This document shows, piece after piece, positions 21,747 through 29,358 of a stretch of DNA of 61,675 nt; positions within the stretch are counted from its first letter, which is position 1; each line of letters starts with the position of its first letter. Where the stretch lies: positions 1 through 61,675 of the forward strand of contig CASDZK010000010.1 in NCBI GenBank assembly GCA_949286165.1, read 5' to 3'. This stretch comes from an uncultured Alistipes sp. GTDB lineage: Bacteria; Bacteroidota; Bacteroidia; Bacteroidales; Rikenellaceae. The notes under the pieces are model-generated. The model worked only from the letters and a program-made list of their open reading frames with translations, made no database searches and was not told where the DNA came from. The translations under genes and the position numbers were made by a program.

Positions 21747-22736
21747 ATGGAATACAGAACATTGGCCAATACCGACCTGAAGTTGTCGGTCGTTACGTTC
21801 GGCGCCTGGGCCGCCGGCGGATGGATGTGGGGCAAGACGGACCGCAACGCGGCCGTAGCGGCCATACAGGCCGCCCATGAAGCGGGCGTGACCTCCATAG
21901 ATACCGCCCCCGCATACGGGCAAGGGGAAAGCGAGAGCATCGTAGGCGAAGCCATTCGGAACATTCCGCGCGACCAGGTGCAGATTTTGACGAAATACGG
22001 CATTCAATGGGAGAAAGAGGCGGGAGCTTTTTATTTCAAGAGCCGCAACAACGCGGGACAGCCCATCGACATTTACAAGTATGCCGGAAAAGAGAGCGTC
22101 ATGGCGGAATGCGAAGCGAGCCTGCGCCGTCTGGGGACTGATTACATCGACCTGTACCAGATTCACTGGCCCGACCCCACTACGCCGATGGAAGAGACGT
22201 TCGAAGCGGTCATGCGGCTCATGGAGCAGGGGAAAGTCCGATACGCCGGGGTGTGCAACTACGACGCGGCATTGATGGCGGAAGCCTCGAAATACATCGA
22301 TCTGGCCTCGGACCAGATTCCGTTCAGCATGGTCAATCGGGGCATGGACGCGGAAACAATCCCTTACTGCATAGAACACGGGAAATCGGTGGTGGCGTAC
22401 AGCCCCATGGAACGGGGCCTGCTCACGGGCAAGATGAAGCCGGGACAGGTGTTCGCCGAAGGCGACCACCGGAAAGAGAATCCGTTCTTCACGGACGAAA
22501 GCATCGAACGGACCAACCGGTTCCTCGACGAGTTGCGTCCGATGGCCGAAGAGAAAGGAGCCACCCTGAGCCAGTTGGTGCTGCGGTGGACGATCGACCA
22601 TCCGGGCGTCACGATAGTTTTGGCAGGCGCGCGGAACCCCGAACAGGCGGTCATGAACGCCAAGGCGGGCGATTTGCGGCTGACCGAGGAAGAAAAAAGT
22701 TTCATCGACCGGAAAATCGACGAGCTGCTGAAATAA
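21747..22736 (+). CDS. Aldo/keto reductase
   Basis: The 329-residue cytoplasmic protein is an NAD(P)H-dependent aldo/keto reductase with a TIM-barrel fold. It shows the family segment SIDTAPAYGQGESESIVGEAI holding the catalytic Asp and Tyr, a Lys in LTKYG, His in YQIHWPDP, and the C-terminal cofactor segment AGARNPEQ. It begins 12 bp after the beta-galactosidase and ends before a strong terminator, so the two are likely cotranscribed. The link suggests reduction of a sugar-derived aldehyde or ketone, but the substrate is unknown. Confidence 0.9.
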   Translation: MEYRTLANTDLKLSVVTFGAWAAGGWMWGKTDRNAAVAAIQAAHEAGVTSIDTAPAYGQGESESIVGEAIRNIPRDQVQILTKYGIQWEKEAGAFYFKSRNNAGQPIDIYKYAGKESVMAECEASLRRLGTDYIDLYQIHWPDPTTPMEETFEAVMRLMEQGKVRYAGVCNYDAALMAEASKYIDLASDQIPFSMVNRGMDAETIPYCIEHGKSVVAYSPMERGLLTGKMKPGQVFAEGDHRKENPFFTDESIERTNRFLDELRPMAEEKGATLSQLVLRWTIDHPGVTIVLAGARNPEQAVMNAKAGDLRLTEEEKSFIDRKIDELLK

Positions 22737-22761
22737 AGCCAAAACAAACAGCGGTAAAAAC

Positions 22762-22796
22762 AAAACTCCGGACGGTTGATAACCGTCCGGAGTTTT
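22762..22796 (+). terminator. Terminator after the aldo/keto reductase gene
   Basis: AAAACTCCGGACGGTT pairs perfectly with AACCGTCCGGAGTTTT around a GATA loop, 25 bp after the stop. The stem ends in A on one side and T on the other, so it could serve both strands, including the leftward gene ending at 22845. Confidence 0.9.
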
Positions 22797-22844
22797 AGTA
22801 TTCGCATGGGAAAAGGCATTGTTTTTCCGTTTACCGCCGATTTT

Positions 22845-23765
22845 TCAATCGGCCAAATGTCCGGCAACCGTTTCCGCAAATTCCCCCGTTATTTTTTCCA
22901 CAAGCGGCCAAATCGCCGGAACGCCGTAATGGATAGGCATAGCGGGTTTCAAATCCCATGTTTCGGAAATAGACAAATGGGACCTATGAGTGGATTGACT
23001 TTTCAATCTACGCTCATCAACATACTGCCGTTCGGCAGCATCCCGTATATTTTCCCGAGCAAACCTTTTTTCCCTCAATTCATCGACCAGACCGCGCGTA
23101 ATACGCTCTCTGTCCATTCCTGCCGTTCCTTCCGTACGGAACTCGCTGACGATCCGTTCCGAACGGCAGTCGTAAACCGCCCAGACGGCGCCGATTGTCA
23201 ATTCTGCCTCGCCCGACACGTCTTTGGGCTTGCGGCCCGGTTCTTTCCATGAACGGAACCGAAAATCGCAGGAACAATCAGTCAAAAGCAACAACGTGTC
23301 CGCCCCGTAATTTTCGCATAATAAATTTCGTAATTTCAACCGGTCGGCTTCTGTTATTTTTTCCTTTTCCAAGTCCCATCCTTCTTTCAATAATTTCAGA
23401 ACGGCCGGTGCAGGAGTTATGACGGAATAGCCACGCTCGGACAATATTTTCCCGGTCGTTTCCACGATTCCGTCAGCCGTTTCCCGGTTGCGGATGCCCG
23501 AACGGAAGAACCGTTCGTTGCCTTCCCAATAAACAAGTTCTTCAAATGAACGATAGACGATGTCGGGCGAATCATAGATGGAAGGCATGCTTACCGAATT
23601 ATCGGCATTTATATTTCTAATCGCTCTTACCTCGTACATTTTCGGCATGAACCGGTTCAGATCGTCCGGAGTATTGCATTCGTTCAAAAGAACGATCTGT
23701 GCGTTTACGGTCGTGACACCTCCCGCCCAGGCGAACCATAAAAATAAATATTTCATCGTTTTCAT
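22845..23765 (-). CDS. Exported protein of unknown function
   Basis: I do not recognise this 306-residue protein. It has a signal peptide (about residues 1-22, ending VNAQ). The middle (GYSVITPAPAVLKLLKEGW, then ENYGADTLLLLTDC) resembles the general pattern of periplasmic proteins related to GNA1162/DUF799 or LpoB, in which a strand-helix unit precedes a conserved 'ADALL' strand. That resemblance is weak. It starts 13 bp after the lipoprotein gene upstream and is probably cotranscribed with it. The second ATG at 23756 is an alternative start. Confidence 0.6.
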   Translation of the reverse strand: MKTMKYLFLWFAWAGGVTTVNAQIVLLNECNTPDDLNRFMPKMYEVRAIRNINADNSVSMPSIYDSPDIVYRSFEELVYWEGNERFFRSGIRNRETADGIVETTGKILSERGYSVITPAPAVLKLLKEGWDLEKEKITEADRLKLRNLLCENYGADTLLLLTDCSCDFRFRSWKEPGRKPKDVSGEAELTIGAVWAVYDCRSERIVSEFRTEGTAGMDRERITRGLVDELREKRFARENIRDAAERQYVDERRLKSQSTHRSHLSISETWDLKPAMPIHYGVPAIWPLVEKITGEFAETVAGHLAD

Positions 23766-23778
23766 AGGGCATAAGGTT

Positions 23779-24666
23779 TTAATGGTTGTTCGTTTCCACG
23801 GCTGGCCATGTATTGGGCGATACGGACAGACTGGCTTCCAAAAAATGTTTCTCGTGGTCGCCGCAGGCAGAACTGTACATTTTTACCAAATAGAGATAAG
23901 AAGACGATGCGGAGTTCGGATAACGAATCGTATTCTCCCCGACGGACAAACTGCCTTTACTGTAAGAAGTTCTATGTCCGTATCGGTCTTGGGAAAAGAT
24001 TTCGTACTGATCCGGGATCATATCGGTATTGCCGGTATCGGAAGGTCGCACTACGGTCAGCACAGCTTGTCCGCTTTCAGGAACCCGAACCGATACTCCG
24101 GCATAGTTCCGGCCGCAATCGCCCGGAGAAACGATCGTGCCCCCGCCGGAAGAACCGTCATATGAAAAAGCGACAGTACGACTGCATCGAGAGCCGTCCG
24201 GTCCCTTGCAACGGTCGTCTTTTTCATTGCAAGTCAGTGTAACCGACAATTCATAAGAATGATTTCCCATGGAAGCAGGAAGAATGACGAATTGATGCGT
24301 AGTAGCCGGATCGATACGTCCCATATCAGTCGTACTTCCATCCAACATATAAGAAAGATTGATATTGGAATGCCGATAAGTGCCTGCCAATGGAAAACGG
24401 ACTACCGGGAAACCGTTCTCATGAGAAATGGAAGGAATCGGCAGACAACCGCAATGGTAAGGCGTAAGGGCAAAAAACGCCGGAACGCTATCAGACACAA
24501 CCGTATCACAACAGGGCTGAAGAAAACTGTCAATACTCGAAAGCGAATCGCCGATACAGAAAGCGATTGCAGGAACAGAATGTTCTTCGAAATCGCTCTT
24601 CACACAAGCAACAAAGCCAAGCAAAAACGTAAAAGATAAAACCGAGAAAAATAATTTTATTTTCAT
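23779..24666 (-). CDS. Lipoprotein of unknown function
   Basis: The 295-residue product has a lipoprotein signal (MKIKLFFSVLSFTFLLGFVAC, Cys-21). The mature part is beta-rich and contains many cysteines for an exported protein (QPCCDTV, YHCGC, LTCNEKDDRCKG, SRCSRT, GDCGRNY, SSACGD), which suggests disulphides or metal binding. No family is recognised. A consensus promoter lies upstream, and the next gene follows after 13 bp, so the two probably form a small operon. Confidence 0.6.
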   Translation of the reverse strand: MKIKLFFSVLSFTFLLGFVACVKSDFEEHSVPAIAFCIGDSLSSIDSFLQPCCDTVVSDSVPAFFALTPYHCGCLPIPSISHENGFPVVRFPLAGTYRHSNINLSYMLDGSTTDMGRIDPATTHQFVILPASMGNHSYELSVTLTCNEKDDRCKGPDGSRCSRTVAFSYDGSSGGGTIVSPGDCGRNYAGVSVRVPESGQAVLTVVRPSDTGNTDMIPDQYEIFSQDRYGHRTSYSKGSLSVGENTIRYPNSASSSYLYLVKMYSSACGDHEKHFLEASLSVSPNTWPAVETNNH

Positions 24667-24709
24667 AACGCATCCGATAAAATTTGCCCGACAAGCAGCA
24701 GTTATGCAT

Positions 24710-24741
24710 CAAATATAACAACTAAATAATAAAAAATCAAA
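24710..24741 (-). promoter_or_regulatory. Promoter of the 24666-22845 lipoprotein operon
   Basis: Read leftwards, TTTG (24741-24738), 20 bp, then TATATTTG (24717-24710) matches the Bacteroidetes promoter exactly. It lies about 43 bp before the ATG at 24666. Confidence 0.8.
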
Positions 24742-24812
24742 TATAAATTTAACATTCCGATTTATTTAATCAAACACCGGTCAAACGGACCGGAACCAAA
24801 GTCACTAAAGGC

Positions 24813-25400
24813 TCAAGGCATCCACTCCCAAACGCCCGAAACCGGATGCGTCCGTCGCCATGCCTGTAATTCGGCATAGGTCCGCACCCCGTCCTGAAGA
24901 ACCGCCCGATAATACTCCACCCCCATAATTTTTTCCGTGTCCGGCGTTTCGTACTTCAACCGCAGTATCGTTCGCCGCGTCTCTTCGGTCAATGTTTCGG
25001 AAATGCAGTCGGCCATCCGTTCGAAATAACCGTCGTACCGCGACCCTCCGACGATATGGATCATATCGATCTGCCAATCTTCCTCGTCCTCGTCCCGATA
25101 ACGGACGTGCCATTCCAGACACCGTTCCTCCGTATGCAGCAGATTCGCATATTCGATATGCTCCACCGCACCGTTTTCCGCAAGTTTCGCCATCGCCCGG
25201 AAACTGTCGGACACGTTCAGCGGCGAAGAATAAATATGAAAATCGATATCCCGATGCTTGCACAACAGTCCCATGCGGAACGACCCTACCGGACGGACTT
25301 CCGCCCCTACCGACTCCCAAATACCGACCAGACCGGTGCGGGCGACGATCTCTGCCGCCTTCTTCCGGTTACGTTCGGCCAAAACTAAAAAAGGTTCCAT
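24813..25400 (-). CDS. Nucleotidyltransferase-fold protein
   Basis: The 195-residue protein carries the pattern of the Pol-beta nucleotidyltransferase fold: GSFRMGLLCKHRDIDFHIY (Gly-Ser, then Asp-x-Asp) near residue 50, and a third acidic position in WQIDMIHI near residue 130. The substrate is unknown; possibilities include nucleotide transfer to a protein, RNA or small molecule. ATG 25400 is chosen because a promoter box lies about 80 bp upstream, while the longer in-frame start at 25607 would overlap the next gene. It seems to be a separate unit from the upstream nuclease and FtsZ-like genes. Confidence 0.65.
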   Translation of the reverse strand: MEPFLVLAERNRKKAAEIVARTGLVGIWESVGAEVRPVGSFRMGLLCKHRDIDFHIYSSPLNVSDSFRAMAKLAENGAVEHIEYANLLHTEERCLEWHVRYRDEDEEDWQIDMIHIVGGSRYDGYFERMADCISETLTEETRRTILRLKYETPDTEKIMGVEYYRAVLQDGVRTYAELQAWRRTHPVSGVWEWMP

Positions 25401-25477
25401 ATCGATTGTCAATAAAAGAAAAACAAGTTCCGTATCTTTTCGAGAGATAACGATTAGAAAACCGCACTTTGCAGCTG

Positions 25478-25485
25478 CAAAGATA
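25478..25485 (-). promoter_or_regulatory. -7 box for the nucleotidyltransferase-fold gene
   Basis: Read leftwards, TATCTTTG followed by C is a perfect Bacteroidetes -7 box, 77 bp before the ATG at 25400 and just after the stop of the FtsZ-like gene. The -33 region is not a clear match. Confidence 0.6.
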
Positions 25486-25519
25486 ACGACCGAAAGCGAA
25501 AGACGAACACCGTTACCGT

Positions 25520-26386
25520 TTATTTTTCCCCCGTTCGGGCCGTTTTGGCGAACATGAAAATGCGGACGGCATCCGAAAGTCTGTCGTCCGACGGCTGTAT
25601 GCCCCACATGCGGGAACTTTCTTCGCCGAAAACGGAAAACAAAGCCTCCAATGCCTCGGATACCTCTTTCAGCACAGGCGTCTCCCCGCCGTACCGGATC
25701 ATGACATACCCTCCAGAAAACGGCTGCCGGTCCGGAAAAAGTTCCGCGGCGTCCCTCAACAGCTCTTCCGTCGCCCGCCGCATGCGTTGCGCTCCGGTTC
25801 CGCGTCCCAACAGGTAAACCGTATGCGGCGGAGCGGCATGAACAAAATATTTCAGATCGTAAAAATCAAGATGAATCAGCCCCGGAACCAGCACCGTCTC
25901 CATAAAATCCGCCGCCTGCTCCCGCAACAGCCGCTCCGTTCTTTCCCGTACCACCTGAGGGGCAAGCCTGCACCACCGCTCCGCATCCGTTACCGACAGC
26001 ATCGACGCCTCCCCGGCCAGGTCCCTCAACATCTCCTCCGCCCGTCGCCGTCTTTCCCGGTTTTCCCGACCGTCGGGCAGAACCGCCAGCACCGCCGCCT
26101 GCCGTTCGTGCCGTCGGATTTCGCGGACGAACGGAACGAGGGCATCGACCGGCTCGCCCAAATCGACCGCCACGATCCATATCCCGCTCCGGAACAACCG
26201 GGCTTCATCAATCTCCCCGTACCGAACGGAAGCGACGGGAAGTTCCTGTAGAAGCACTCCCCGCGACACGAAATTCCGCAACGAACGCACAACCCTACCG
26301 CCCATTTCGCCGATACCGGTAACGGCGAACAAAGCCGATTCCCGGAACGTCCCGTTCAAAAATTCATACCCGCCCGACAATTTCAT
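25520..26386 (-). CDS. Degenerate FtsZ-like protein (predicted non-canonical GTPase)
   Basis: This 288-residue protein aligns by eye along its length with FtsZ. The N-terminus VTGIGEMGGRVVRSL (residues 22-36) matches the FtsZ T1 region. GLIHLDFYDLKYFV (169-182) matches the T7 loop and keeps both catalytic aspartates (D174, D177). The C-terminal half matches the second FtsZ domain, with RGTGAQRMRRATEELL, an IRYGGETPVLKEVSEAL strand-helix unit and DAVRIFMFAKT. Where FtsZ has the T4 loop GGGTGTG, this protein has VDLGEPVDAL, so normal GTP binding is unlikely. The long FtsZ tail is absent. ATG 26386 overlaps the stop of the HNH gene (ATGA), indicating translational coupling. One hypothesis is a capping or inhibitory partner of FtsZ. 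Confidence 0.7.
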   Translation of the reverse strand: MKLSGGYEFLNGTFRESALFAVTGIGEMGGRVVRSLRNFVSRGVLLQELPVASVRYGEIDEARLFRSGIWIVAVDLGEPVDALVPFVREIRRHERQAAVLAVLPDGRENRERRRRAEEMLRDLAGEASMLSVTDAERWCRLAPQVVRERTERLLREQAADFMETVLVPGLIHLDFYDLKYFVHAAPPHTVYLLGRGTGAQRMRRATEELLRDAAELFPDRQPFSGGYVMIRYGGETPVLKEVSEALEALFSVFGEESSRMWGIQPSDDRLSDAVRIFMFAKTARTGEK

Positions 26387-27216
26387 AAACTCCAATCATA
26401 ACTTTTTATCTCCTCCAAACGAGCCTGCAGTTCGGGGACGAACACCAGATAACCGTTCTCCTCCATGAATATGCGGCCATAGTTATGGCCCTTATCAGTC
26501 ATCATGCCGTGAACAGCCCCGTAGGCATTGTCCGAAATTCCCGCCTCGCGCACCCGGTCCACCAGATCCCCGACAGTCATCCGCTCATGCTGCAGAAACT
26601 CGGCGATAATCTTATGGCTGACCTGCGACTTTTTGGTCGCCCATAAGAAAAGACGTTGCGATTTCGACGCTTCGTATCGTTCCGCGATTTTACGGCCCGA
26701 CTCCGTCCGGCCGATCTTTCCGTCCAGCGTTTCGAGCCGTTTTTCCGCCAACCGCCGTATCTCCTCGTAACTCGTTTGCAGGAATTCCGGCAAATCGAAA
26801 CCCAACGACCGGCATTTCTCAAGATAACCGGACACCCGCTGGAACTCCAGGATCTTCCGTTTCCGCATCTCCCGCTCCTCCGCGTTCATGCCGCGCAGGC
26901 AGGCGGCATCGGAAGCGAAAAATTCGTCCAGCGATTTTCCGCCCTTGCTGGCGTTGGCCTCGCGGGAAGCGGGAACGACATTGCCGTACAGATGCAGACC
27001 GCCAGCCGCCCGGTTATGGGCGACCGCATGGTCCATGACCGTCGCGGCGGGAGCAAGCGGTTTTCCAGTATAAGCGCACCGATAGTCGAAATAGTGTCTG
27101 GTCGCGCGCCAGTCCCTTTCCGAAAAGCCCCCCAGCATTTCGCTGATCTCACACAGGAGATTGCGTACAAAAATATTGGCGGCGTCCGCGATATAGGTTC
27201 TTTTGTAAGATTTCAT
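26383..27216 (-). CDS. HNH-family endonuclease-like protein
   Basis: The 277-residue protein has an HNH-type motif in residues 45-95: RCAYTGKPL, then MDHAVAHNRAAGG (D62, H63), GNVVPASREANASKGGK (N79, N88). This is the HNN variant of the beta-beta-alpha-metal nuclease; only one cysteine of a possible zinc site is seen. Residues 110-200 are helical and charged, and 200-277 could be a winged-helix-like or binding domain (MTVGDLVDRVREAGI). The gene lies 132 bp after the DprA-like gene and its stop overlaps the start of the FtsZ-like gene by ATGA. DNA cleavage is inferred from the motif; the target is unknown. Confidence 0.75.
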   Translation of the reverse strand: MKSYKRTYIADAANIFVRNLLCEISEMLGGFSERDWRATRHYFDYRCAYTGKPLAPAATVMDHAVAHNRAAGGLHLYGNVVPASREANASKGGKSLDEFFASDAACLRGMNAEEREMRKRKILEFQRVSGYLEKCRSLGFDLPEFLQTSYEEIRRLAEKRLETLDGKIGRTESGRKIAERYEASKSQRLFLWATKKSQVSHKIIAEFLQHERMTVGDLVDRVREAGISDNAYGAVHGMMTDKGHNYGRIFMEENGYLVFVPELQARLEEIKSYDWSL

Positions 27217-27296
27217 CGTTTATTCCGGTTTTAGAAACCGTTTTAATTTTTCACAAACATACTCTTTTCTTAGAGACTGCACAATCTCTCCTTTTG

Positions 27297-27304
27297 CAAA
27301 AATA
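27297..27304 (-). promoter_or_regulatory. -7 box for the HNH and FtsZ-like gene pair
   Basis: Read leftwards, TATTTTTG followed by C fits the Bacteroidetes -7 box, 80 bp before the HNH ATG and after the DprA-like stop. Between it and the ATG lie two short inverted repeats, AGAGA...TCTCT and CGGTTT-TAG-AAACCG (27226-27240), so the leader may be structured. Confidence 0.4.
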
Positions 27305-27348
27305 ACGAAAAACCGGTCGGGCCGTCTTCCCCGCCACCGACCGCCGGA

Positions 27349-28293
27349 TCAGAAAACATACGGAACGGGGCGGGCCGCTCCCGTCCGCAACAACCGGTCA
27401 TTCCCGGCATGGCTGGCGTTGGGAAAACCGTAATCCATGGCAAAGACGGGCCGCCCCAGTTTCCGGGCGCAACCCACGGCATGCATCGTGCCGCTGTTCT
27501 CCCGGCACTCCACCACGAACAACGCGCCCGACAAAGCGGCGATCAGGCGGTTTCTCGCCCGGAGAAATCCGGCCGCTCGGCCGCCGACGACCCGTTCGGA
27601 CACGACCAGCCCCCCCTGTTCCGGAATGAGAGCCTGCAAGCCGCGGTTCTCCTCCGGATAGCCCCGGTCCAGACCGGTGGCCACGACCGCGACGGTAGCT
27701 CCGCCTACCATTAGGCAGCCGCGATGGGCCGCCGCATCGCAACCGCGGGCCAACCCGCTCACGACCACACAGGGAGCCGTGCCGACGGAAGGGAAAGCGG
27801 AGCAAGCTCCGGTGCGGCAAAACCACGCTTCCCGGTCCTCTTCCGTTCCCCCATACCAGATTCCCAGATCCTCCGCCGTCAGAAGCCCCTTTTCGGAGGT
27901 ATTCCGCGACCCGACCACCGCTACCGCCGGTTTGCGCAACAGGCTCCAATCGCCCAGATAATGCAGCAGTACCGGCCGGGCATCGCCCAAATCATTCAAC
28001 CCGGCGGGATAAACCGGTTCGATGAAAGAGACAGTCCGGATGCCCAGCACCCGTTGCCGGTCCAACAGAACGTCGGCCCGGGACAATGCCTTTCGGTCCA
28101 GACGTTCCCGCAGGCTTTCGAGCCTCCCGGCATCCGACGCCGCCACTATCGTTCCGTCCGCCGTTCCGGCCAGTTGCAGGGCCAACAGTTCCCGGTGCGA
28201 CAACACCGCCCGCGCAATCGCTTTATCCCCGGCAATTTCCCGTTTCATCCGATCGCATTCCGCAATGAGATGTTCCACAAATGCTTCTTTCAT
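27349..28293 (-). CDS. DprA/Smf-like Rossmann (SLOG) protein
   Basis: The 314-residue protein has the DprA core: YPAGLNDLGDARPVLLHYLG, AVVGSRNTSEKG (125-136), VVSGLARGCDAAAHRGCL (177-194), ATVAVVATGLDRGYPEEN, and FLRARNRLIAALSGALFVVE. DprA loads RecA on incoming single-stranded DNA, while related SLOG-fold proteins occur in defence and nucleotide-signalling systems. Compared with ordinary DprA it has about 25 extra residues between the first two core motifs (about 145-172) and lacks the C-terminal winged-helix domain. It is divergent from a WYL regulator and is followed by nuclease and FtsZ-like genes. I call it DprA-like, not dprA. Confidence 0.8.
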   Translation of the reverse strand: MKEAFVEHLIAECDRMKREIAGDKAIARAVLSHRELLALQLAGTADGTIVAASDAGRLESLRERLDRKALSRADVLLDRQRVLGIRTVSFIEPVYPAGLNDLGDARPVLLHYLGDWSLLRKPAVAVVGSRNTSEKGLLTAEDLGIWYGGTEEDREAWFCRTGACSAFPSVGTAPCVVVSGLARGCDAAAHRGCLMVGGATVAVVATGLDRGYPEENRGLQALIPEQGGLVVSERVVGGRAAGFLRARNRLIAALSGALFVVECRENSGTMHAVGCARKLGRPVFAMDYGFPNASHAGNDRLLRTGAARPVPYVF

Positions 28294-28312
28294 GATTCCT
28301 TATCGTTTTTTG

Positions 28313-28385
28313 TTACGGGACAAAGGTCAGAACGCACAGGCTCAAAACTCGATCCTATAAAAAAAATAATCGTACCTTTACGGGA
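28313..28385. promoter_or_regulatory. Divergent promoter region with repeated motif between DprA-like and WYL genes
   Basis: The 106-bp gap holds two direct copies of TTACGGGA (28313-28320 and 28378-28385). The inverted pair AAAGGT (28322-28327) and ACCTTT (28374-28379) gives matching -7-like boxes, TACCTTTA rightwards at 28373-28380 and GACCTTTG leftwards at 28327-28320. The repeats touch both boxes, as expected for operators of the neighbouring WYL regulator. Binding is inference. Confidence 0.4.
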
Positions 28386-28399
28386 AAAACGGTCGTTTC

Positions 28400-29314
28400 A
28401 TGAAAAAACTTCGGAGTCAATTATTACGGTGGACCCTGATCGTGAGAAAGATACAGAGCCGCCCCTACCTCTCCTTCCGGGAATTGCAACGGGAAATAGA
28501 ACGGGAACTGTATTTCCGCGGCTGCGAACCCGCCTGTTCGGAGGCCACGCTGAAGCGGGACCTGAGCGAACTGCGCGAAGATTTCGGTATAGAGATCGTC
28601 TACGATCGCGCCCGCAACGGCTACCGAATCCGATACGTGGATAAAGAGTGGCTGGATGTGGATCAGCTGATGGAACCGCTCGAGATACTCACGGCCTTAG
28701 GTGCCGAGGATGGTCTGCCGGATTACATTCTGCCGGAGAAATATCCGGTCAAGGGAGCCCAGCACCTATCGGGCATGATTTACGCTATTCGGCATGCCCG
28801 GAAAATCGGATTCCACTACCGCAAATATTCGGACGGAAGTTCGAGCGAACGCATCCTGTCGCCGTACGTACTCAAAGAGTGGCGGGGCCGATGGTACGTC
28901 ATCGGCAAAGAGCAGGAGGGAGACGAGGAGTTCAAGACATTCGGACTGGACCGCATAGAGGAATTGAACATCATGCGAGAAACCTTCCGAAAAGACGAAT
29001 CGTTCGACCCGGTACGGAAATTCGAATACAGCTACGGCATCTATTCCTCCCCCGAATACCCCATCGAGGAACTAGTATTGCGTTTCGATACCGAGGACGG
29101 ACGTTATCTTGCCTCGCACCCCTTGCACGCCTCCCAACAGACGGAGAAGACGGAAGACGGGAAAATCATCGTCCGCGCCAAACTCCGAATAACGCCCGAT
29201 TTGATGATGGAACTACTCTCGCGCAGTTGGTCGGTAGAAGTGCTGCAACCGGACACCCTGCGCCGACAGCTTTGTACCGTGTATGAAAAGGCACTGAAAC
29301 GAAATAGTCATTGA
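28400..29314 (+). CDS. WYL-domain transcriptional regulator
   Basis: The 304-residue protein has an N-terminal winged helix-turn-helix (about residues 10-75, SEATLKRDLSELREDFGIEI) and a WYL domain (about 115-190: IGFHYRKYSDGSSSERILSPYVLKEWRGRWYVIG then FKTFGLDRIEEL). A C-terminal WCX-like extension follows. Such proteins sense nucleic acid or nucleotide ligands and often control DNA repair or phage-defence genes (for example BrxR/CapW types). It is divergent from the DprA-like, nuclease and FtsZ-like genes, with repeated sequence in between, and is the likely regulator of that group. Confidence 0.88.
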   Translation: MKKLRSQLLRWTLIVRKIQSRPYLSFRELQREIERELYFRGCEPACSEATLKRDLSELREDFGIEIVYDRARNGYRIRYVDKEWLDVDQLMEPLEILTALGAEDGLPDYILPEKYPVKGAQHLSGMIYAIRHARKIGFHYRKYSDGSSSERILSPYVLKEWRGRWYVIGKEQEGDEEFKTFGLDRIEELNIMRETFRKDESFDPVRKFEYSYGIYSSPEYPIEELVLRFDTEDGRYLASHPLHASQQTEKTEDGKIIVRAKLRITPDLMMELLSRSWSVEVLQPDTLRRQLCTVYEKALKRNSH

Positions 29315-29358
29315 AAAAAAGCGGTTCCGGCTTATTCAGTCATTGCCAGATTCGAAAT

